This document shows positions 8,031 through 13,185 of a DNA stretch of 13,185 nucleotides, piece after piece; the stretch's first letter is position 1, and each line of letters opens with the position of its first letter. The position numbers and the translations under genes were made by a program. Below the pieces are notes generated by a model. That model was not told the origin of the DNA, did no database searches, and saw nothing but the letters and a program-made list of their open reading frames with translations. Location of the stretch: assembly GCF_000003605.2 (NCBI RefSeq), contig NW_003124899.1, positions 76,980 to 90,164 on the forward strand. The letters are read 5' to 3'. This DNA comes from Saccoglossus kowalevskii. Lineage: Eukaryota > Hemichordata > Enteropneusta > Harrimaniidae.

Positions 8031-8690
8031 TTACTCTACTTGAGTTTCATTGAAAATGAAATGATTAGATGAAAAATTTAAAAATTATGCAAACGAGGTA
8101 ATTAATATGCACAGATTTTAACCCCAAAACTAATCAGGTATGTGCATTGTCTCATATCTGACAAGTTTCATTGAAACTGGATGATTGGTTCTTGAGACAT
8201 TAGTGTAAAAGCTGGAAAAAAATGAAATATTATGCAAATTCGGTAAATAATATGCACAGATTGAACATAAAACTAATCAGGTATGTGCATTGTCCCGTAT
8301 TACCAAGTTTCATTGAAATGGGATGAATAGTTTTTGAGATATTCTCGTAAAAGTTTAAAATTGACTACTGTAAACGCATTAATTAGTTGCTGGTTTCTGA
8401 CAAATTAAAACCATGTAAACATGGAAAGTAACAATAGAACTTGTTGTTTCCTTGCCAAATTCATAAACTATTAACCTAGTCTAACTGCTCAAAACATCAA
8501 AATAGTGAAATTAAATGCCAGTGAAAATAAATGGTTTACAGTAATTAATGCAAACTAGGTAATTAATATTCATAGATTTTAACCCAAAACTAATCAGGTC
8601 TGTGCATCTAGAGCATATATCTACCAAGTTTCATTGAAATGCAAGAACTGGTTCTTGAGATATCAGTGGAAAAGATGTACAGACACACAA
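8031..8690 (+). repeat. Tandem array of about 140-bp units, interrupted by a MITE
   Basis: Units begin ATGCAAA at 8087, 8232 and 8548, preceded by a partial unit from 8031. Each holds a GGTAAWTAATATKCA block, then AAAACTAATCAGGT, then RTGTGCAT, then CAAGTTTCATTGAAA and a KTTYTTGAGAYAT block. The last unit ends in GTACAGACACACAATACCC, a tail seen at the 3' ends of many invertebrate retroelement or satellite-type repeats. A 178-bp MITE lies between units 2 and 3. It has no coding potential. Confidence 0.85.
8366..8543. mobile_element. 178-bp MITE nested in the tandem array
   Basis: Ends TACTGTAAAC and GTTTACAGTA are perfect 10-bp inverted repeats and homology continues weakly inward. Outer TA is the likely target duplication. 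Removing it joins array units 2 and 3, so it inserted after the array formed. It shares TACTGTAAA termini and a CAGTGAAAATA subterminal motif with 3265-3476 and 4850-5061 but is shorter, so it is a related subfamily. Confidence 0.8.
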
Positions 8691-9300
8691 TACCCATAAA
8701 TACTTTGAAAAAAATGTATGAAATGTTTCATCCACATTTTCCAGAAGAATTAAAAATATTAAAGTATTGTACTTTCCTAGTTTAAATTATATTGATACCC
8801 GCAGTAGGTATCAATGGAGATCATTTTATTCAAATTACATTATTAGTATGCATTAATAAATCAATCAATTCTCTAAAGCATCTTTCCTTTCAATCGAGCC
8901 AGTCTGAGTTTTTGTTGAGAAATCAGTTATAGTAGATACATACATACAGACATGCAAATACTCATCAGGAACAGACATACATACAGACAGAAACCATCAT
9001 GCCCTTTGGGATTTACTTTCATTATGTTCACTAAAATAGCTCTAACGTAGATGCAACGCTGATGAAAGGAGAGCCCGAACTGGTTTTGCAATTGTATGAA
9101 GTCGGACAAATAGACTGTGATCTATCAGACAGTCATTAAAATAAGTCTCAAAATTGCCTTAGTACATTTTTCACAAAAAATGGCAAAAGAGCATAAATGT
9201 GACAGAATTTAGAATTATTTGGCAAATTTTGGATGTAAAACAGTAAATTTAACACAAAACACTTTAAGCCCTTATTGTCTAAATTGATGTATGTATGGGG
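8691..9300. other. Spacer with a short ACAT/ACAG microsatellite
   Basis: An imperfect (ACAT)/(ACAG) microsatellite lies at 8937-8993, interrupted by ATGCAAATACTCATCAGG. Beyond it, 9052-9090 has a weak hammerhead-like arrangement (reported as a finding). Otherwise nothing recognised. Confidence 0.6.
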
Positions 9301-9748
9301 GTCTAAAAACTAACTCTGCAAGGCGATTATGCGACTCGCCGAATGTCGATTATTGAACTTTGCGACAGGATCACAGTGTCACTCTGCGAAGAGTACGATT
9401 CCCATTGGTTGGTTGGTCGAAAAGCGCGAATCTCAATGGTCGATCGATGTAAGGGTACACACATCATGCCTTATAGAAATGTTCAGTTTTAAATGGTTAT
9501 TTTACCGACGGCATGCCGCACGGTTCGGTAATCAGCAAGTATTTAACATTGATTTATTAACATACTAGTATATAACATGAAAGGGGTTACAAAACACATG
9601 CACGTTGGTGTTGGCTGCATTATTACGGTGTAACATCAGGGAGCTGTTAACATTAACGCCATCTTGAAGTTGTAAGGCTTCGTCCGCAACTATGTTCATT
9701 AGCATAGGTGGCAGCTTTAAAGCGAGTAGAGCGCGAAGTACGTTTCAC
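9301..9748. repeat. Left long terminal inverted repeat (about 448 bp)
   Basis: Holds ACTCTG-type subrepeats at about 9313, 9357 and 9381, an inverted CCAAT box (ATTGG, 9404-9408), GCGCGAA (9425-9431), CGCCATCTTG (YY1-like on minus, 9657-9666), ATTAGCAT (octamer-like on minus, 9698-9705) and GCGCGAAGTACG near the inner end. It is shorter than the right arm because of deletions around 9510-9600. A 79-codon TTG-started frame at 9329-9568 is incidental. Confidence 0.9.
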
Positions 9749-10899
9749 AGGATGTTACGCTCTTTTTTGTCATTAGCAAGTATAATTTGTTATAACTATA
9801 TTCATCACTTTGAATTCCCAAATAAAGCGTGTAGCGGGTCAAACTGTTTCTAGGCAATCAATATCGTTTTATTAAGAATATTAAAAGAGAAAAAAACGTA
9901 AAGCTGTGTGAAAGCTGTGAATGGATTGCAACTACTGCTGAAGATAGAAAACTTAGACGTGCTTGCAATCTGTTGCGATTCCGATGAAAAATTCTTGAAC
10001 AATAAATATAAATTGCGTAAACGAGGGGTGAACGCGAAAGTCCTGTACTTTTTCATCGGAATCACAACAGGCTGCAGGCAGGTCTAAATTAGTAAATATG
10101 ACCCTGAGTTGCAGATTTGCCTTTGCCTCGTCTGTCATTGGCGTCTTTGCTTTCTTTCTTTTCATCATCATTGCGTTAGTAAGATGGTGTTATTAAAATA
10201 GAATATAGACTTAAAAAATAAAACGATTTCTCAGACGAAGTCTTGACTGATAATAATGCTAACAATGACGTTAGATAAATATGCATTGTTTGCGACAGGA
10301 AGCTTGTCATCCGTTCTATCAGAATCGTCAACAACAGAGTATTACCGGTAGTATAAATATACATGTTATAAACATTATGCAAATATTAACGAAACGGTAG
10401 TAGTGTTAGCGTTTGAGCACGGGTCTTTCCGAAATTTCGAAAAGCTGGGATGATGAATCAAGGTACAAAGTAATCGTTTTATCAATTATTGAAAAATCAA
10501 GAAAAAAAGAAAATTTACCTTCCCACTACATTAAGATCAATATGGACCACCGAAATTTGACGTTCATTTAAAAAATTAAACCATAATTTTCAGTAATACT
10601 GACTTCGAAAATTATGATACAAAAATAATTACATTCATACCACAAACCAACGCCGTTTTTGTTTTTCATAACTGTTACAAAATATTTCATTTCTGTTGGT
10701 TAAAATACCAGCTAATCGATCGTAGACTACAAGTTTTGAGTCCGTTTATGATCTAAACGAAGACAGACGATTGCAAACAACTGCTGTCATGGCAAAACGT
10801 TGCACATCGTGAATGATTTTTTTTTCACTGCATGCAAATTATTTTCGTTGATGCACTCAACAAAGTCAAAGCAGACGTACAACATTCGTTGCAGAACGC
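9749..10899. mobile_element. Core of the long-TIR element, no transposase
   Basis: The core carries a 21-bp inverted repeat, 9971-9991 and 10049-10069 (centre GATTCCGATGAAAAA, one mismatch), with a 57-bp spacer. A minus-strand ATG frame (10171-9953, 72 codons) starts MMMKRKKAKTPMTDEAKANL and crosses both arms of that hairpin. It has no recognised domain; it could be a remnant of captured or original coding sequence. The degenerate AAGATGGTGTTATTA at about 10183 resembles the AAGATGGCGTTAA of the terminal arms. Other frames here are short and unconvincing. Confidence 0.6.
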
Positions 10900-11385
10900 G
10901 TGAAAAGTACTTCGCGTTCCACTCGCTTTGAAGCTACCGCCTATGCTAATGAGCATGGTCGTCAGGACGAAGCCTTACAACTCCAAGATGGCGATAACGT
11001 TACACCGTAAATAGGCAGTCAAAACCAACGTGCACGTTACACTGTTTAATTTTTCTAGCCAGCGGTGTGATGTGTCTAATCACTGTAAACCATGTGTCAT
11101 TTGTTTGGTCCCACAATTTGTCTTTCATGTGCTTGCCGATCACCGAACAGTGCGGCATGTCGCCAGTACATAGTGTTTACACACTTTTTTGTACCATTTT
11201 TACCATTTAAAACTTATTTTTTTATAAGGCATGCGGTGAACATTGAGCATTGGAATTCGCGCTGTTTGACCAACCAACCAATAGGAATCGTGCTCTTCAC
11301 AGAGTGACAATGCGATCCTGTCACAGAGTGCAATAATCGACATTCGGCGAGTCGCACAATCGCGTCGCAGAGTTAGTTTTTAGAC
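10900..11385. repeat. Right long terminal inverted repeat (about 486 bp)
   Basis: Carries the same motif order as the left arm in inverse: ATGCTAAT (10943-10950, inside the hairpin ATGCTAATGAGCAT), CAAGATGGCG (10984-10993), TTCGCGC (11256-11262), CCAAT (11278-11282) and TCRCAGAGT subrepeats at 11298, 11321 and 11365. The frame at 11092-11307 lies in this non-coding arm and is not a gene. Confidence 0.9.
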
Positions 11386-12968
11386 ATTTTGAAAATAAAA
11401 TAAAAGCAAATTACTAATTTCTGGTGAGCATCTCAATCATTTGCTTAAGGTGGTAGTAGCGTACTTGTAGATAGTTTTTTACATGTTGCACACATTTTTA
11501 ATAGTGACAATATTTCTCATCAAATCCCACCTACAATTAATCATTTTACCATTATTCAATAATGTGTAATTTTTTAGTTCACTGCCACTCTTACAATAAT
11601 TTGAATAAATATATAAAATAATATGCATAAAATGTCATTTCAGCAGTGGTTTCAAAAGACCACAATAAAAACACATTTCCAATATTGCCAATTTTCTACT
11701 GATAATACTTCTATCAAAAAGCGACCTGTATTAACGACACTTTTATTTCTTTTTTACACCATATGTGACCAAGCTTTTGAAATATTGAGATATAACTTTG
11801 CTTGAAAACAGTCAGTGATAAAATGTCCTAAAACAGACAAAACATGCTATTTTCATCCCATTTTGTACATCGATTTTCCCCAAACCGAGTACGATGATCC
11901 CATATTTTTAATTCATTTTCTTCATCCATGATACATGAAATATCAAATATGTGAAAATAAGGAAAAGTGACAGTATTTTAACTTTTGACTAGCATTCTAT
12001 CTTTATAAGAGAAGAACACAAGCAAGTCTGAATGTTATGAAAATATTGTCCGGATCAACTTGACACAACAATTGATGTGGTTATAAGTTAGCTAAAATAG
12101 ATTAGCAGATTATCTAGTCGTTTTTTAAGCTAATAAACCGGTAAATAACAAAACAGGGTTAAATATAGTATTATTTTATAAGCATGTATCCAATGATCTG
12201 TCAGCGTATCTGTATGATCGCTTTAAACAGGAAGCAGCTGCATGCTCAACAACAAATATATTAATACGTGAAACGGATAAATCTGTCTGAGTTGTCAACT
12301 GTACTCAAATATCTGAATCTAATTATTTTCTTGACACGCACCGGACGGCACCTACTTGACACGTCGAACGAGTATAGCGTCAATTGGTCAATTTGCGGGC
12401 TATTGAAAGTTAATGTCAGGAAGTCAGCTTCAACAAATGAATCAAATTAAGTTACCTACGCACAATACACAAAACATCATTGATGAGTTAACAGAACAAA
12501 GTCTGGGAAGGATGTTACGCAAACACAAAAACAAGGTTTTACGTGTAAAAAGTCAAAGTAGTGCCTCTACTAAAGGTAGTTTAAAATATGTCTTTCAAAT
12601 CTCTGTATTTAATTTGAAATAGACGCATGTCCACACGTTCAACAAAAAAATCTATTTATATTTTATCAAACGGCCGTATTTCAGTATGTAATTCACACTC
12701 AATATGGATGAAACTAGCCGTGGAGTGCCCCGCAAGAAGACTCTTTTCGATAATCACAATGCATGGGAGTACTTGAGTTTTCTGTCGTATACAATCATGA
12801 ATATTTATAGAATACAATTTCGATGTTACTTTACTAGTTGGGTAATTCAAGCAGGATTCTCAGCTAAAAGTTGATGAGAAGACATTTTTTAAAACAGCAA
12901 TGTAAATCTTCAAAATACCTGTCAATCGCAGGTTTATTCAAATTAATTATCATGTTCACGTTACGGGA
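11386..12968. other. Spacer with two unplaced short ORFs
   Basis: AT-rich. Two plus-strand ATG frames stand out slightly. At 12413-12622 (69 codons) a polar, helix-like peptide begins MSGSQLQQMNQIKLPTHN and has a possible donor AAAG|GTAGTT at its 3' side; its start context is poor. At 12704-12874 (56 codons) a frame begins MDETSRGVPRKKTLFDNH with A at -3 and G at +4 and a possible donor TGG|GTAATT. Neither matches a family I know. Either could be an exon of a plus-strand gene to the right, or chance. Confidence 0.3.
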
Positions 12969-13150
12969 TCTCAGCACGTGACGAAATTTTTAATCTTTCA
13001 TGTTTGGGGAGGGGTTACAGTTGCTGCATTCGCGTTAGTCAGGACCAACATCGGGATCCACTTGTTTAATGCCGAAATCACGCCTTTATTTGTTAATCCT
13101 CAATCGTGCTGTTGGGACAAAGATTAAGTTTTTTCGGCACGTGCTGAGAG
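12969..13150. mobile_element. Small inverted-repeat element (about 182 bp), candidate MITE
   Basis: TCTCAGCACGTGACGAAAT at 12969 is matched in inverse by a stretch ending CGGCACGTGCTGAGA at 13150. The arms pair over about 30 bp with a handful of changes, including a shared TTAATCTTT block. Both arms contain CACGTG. The roughly 120-bp interior is relatively GC-rich and has no clear frame. No target duplication was verified. Confidence 0.55.
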
Positions 13151-13185
13151 ACTATAATATTAATCCAAACAAGTATGACAAGACG

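Larger units (their letters stand above)
9301..11385. mobile_element. 2.1-kb non-autonomous DNA transposon with very long inverted repeats
   Basis: The outer ends are exact inverted copies: GTCTAAAAACTAACTCTGC at 9301-9319 and its complement at 11367-11385. The left arm runs to about 9748 and the right arm from about 10900. The outer 140 bp are about 89% identical by eye (about 16 differences). The middle of the arms is more divergent with indels, and the innermost 100 bp match well again. No transposase is encoded. Flanks give no obvious target-site duplication, so the superfamily cannot be assigned; a foldback-like or other long-TIR class is possible. Several arm differences are CpG in one copy and TpG or CpA in the other, suggesting methylation-driven decay after insertion. 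Confidence 0.9.

Noticed and set aside
8927-9109. Minus-strand ORF over the microsatellite
   Set aside because: Its CLYVCLF/MSVCMYLL end is the translation of the ACAT/ACAG simple repeat.
11092-11307. 71-codon plus-strand ORF
   Set aside because: It lies wholly inside the right inverted repeat of the transposon; the left arm does not keep the frame.
1-13185. CRISPR array, prokaryotic operon or prophage
   Set aside because: No regular spaced repeats of CRISPR type and no dense ORFs; splice signals and MITEs show an animal genome.

Overview
The window looks like intronic DNA from an AT-rich invertebrate animal genome, probably marine. It is not bacterial: there are no long ORFs and no operons. 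The one firm anchor is a 27-codon exon with canonical splice sites on the minus strand at 1320-1400. Its peptide matches the middle of the pleckstrin homology (PH) domain of type II diacylglycerol kinases (delta/eta). I found neither neighbouring PH exon by eye. The simplest reading is therefore that 1-1319 lies in the downstream intron and most or all of 1401-13185 in the upstream intron or 5' region of that gene. The species cannot be named from this sequence.

The rest is mostly mobile-element debris. At the left edge (1-818) a plus-strand fragment resembling the N-terminal (core-binding) part of a eukaryotic tyrosine recombinase runs into a 77-bp direct repeat. A near-identical copy (75/77) lies about 500 bp further on. 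The spacer between the copies holds several hairpins and a CCAAT/TATA/initiator-like core promoter. This layout could be the 3' end of a Ngaro/DIRS-like YR retroelement with split direct repeats. Next come two 212-bp MITEs with TACTGTAAAA termini (3265-3476, 4850-5061). Between and after them lie a decayed minus-strand reading frame (2555-2743) and a CpG-dense, NRF1-site-bearing patch upstream of a minus-strand ATG in strong Kozak context (6325-6650), a possible alternative promoter.

From 7680 to 9100 the window holds AT microsatellites, a three-unit array of about 140-bp repeats interrupted by a third MITE, and a (ACAT/ACAG) microsatellite. A weak hammerhead-like motif follows.

The most striking object is a 2.1-kb element at 9301-11385 with imperfect terminal inverted repeats of about 450-490 bp. 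Both arms carry the same motifs: three ACTCTGYGA-type subrepeats, a CCAAT box, a YY1-like AAGATGGCG and an ATGCTAAT octamer-like site. The core has no transposase and contains a 21-bp inverted repeat, so it appears to be a non-autonomous DNA transposon. Many differences between its arms are CpG versus TpG/CpA, suggesting past germline CpG methylation. The right edge (12969-13150) holds another small inverted-repeat element with CACGTG in both arms.

There is no multi-gene system here. The genes do not work together beyond one host gene carrying a heavy load of mobile elements.
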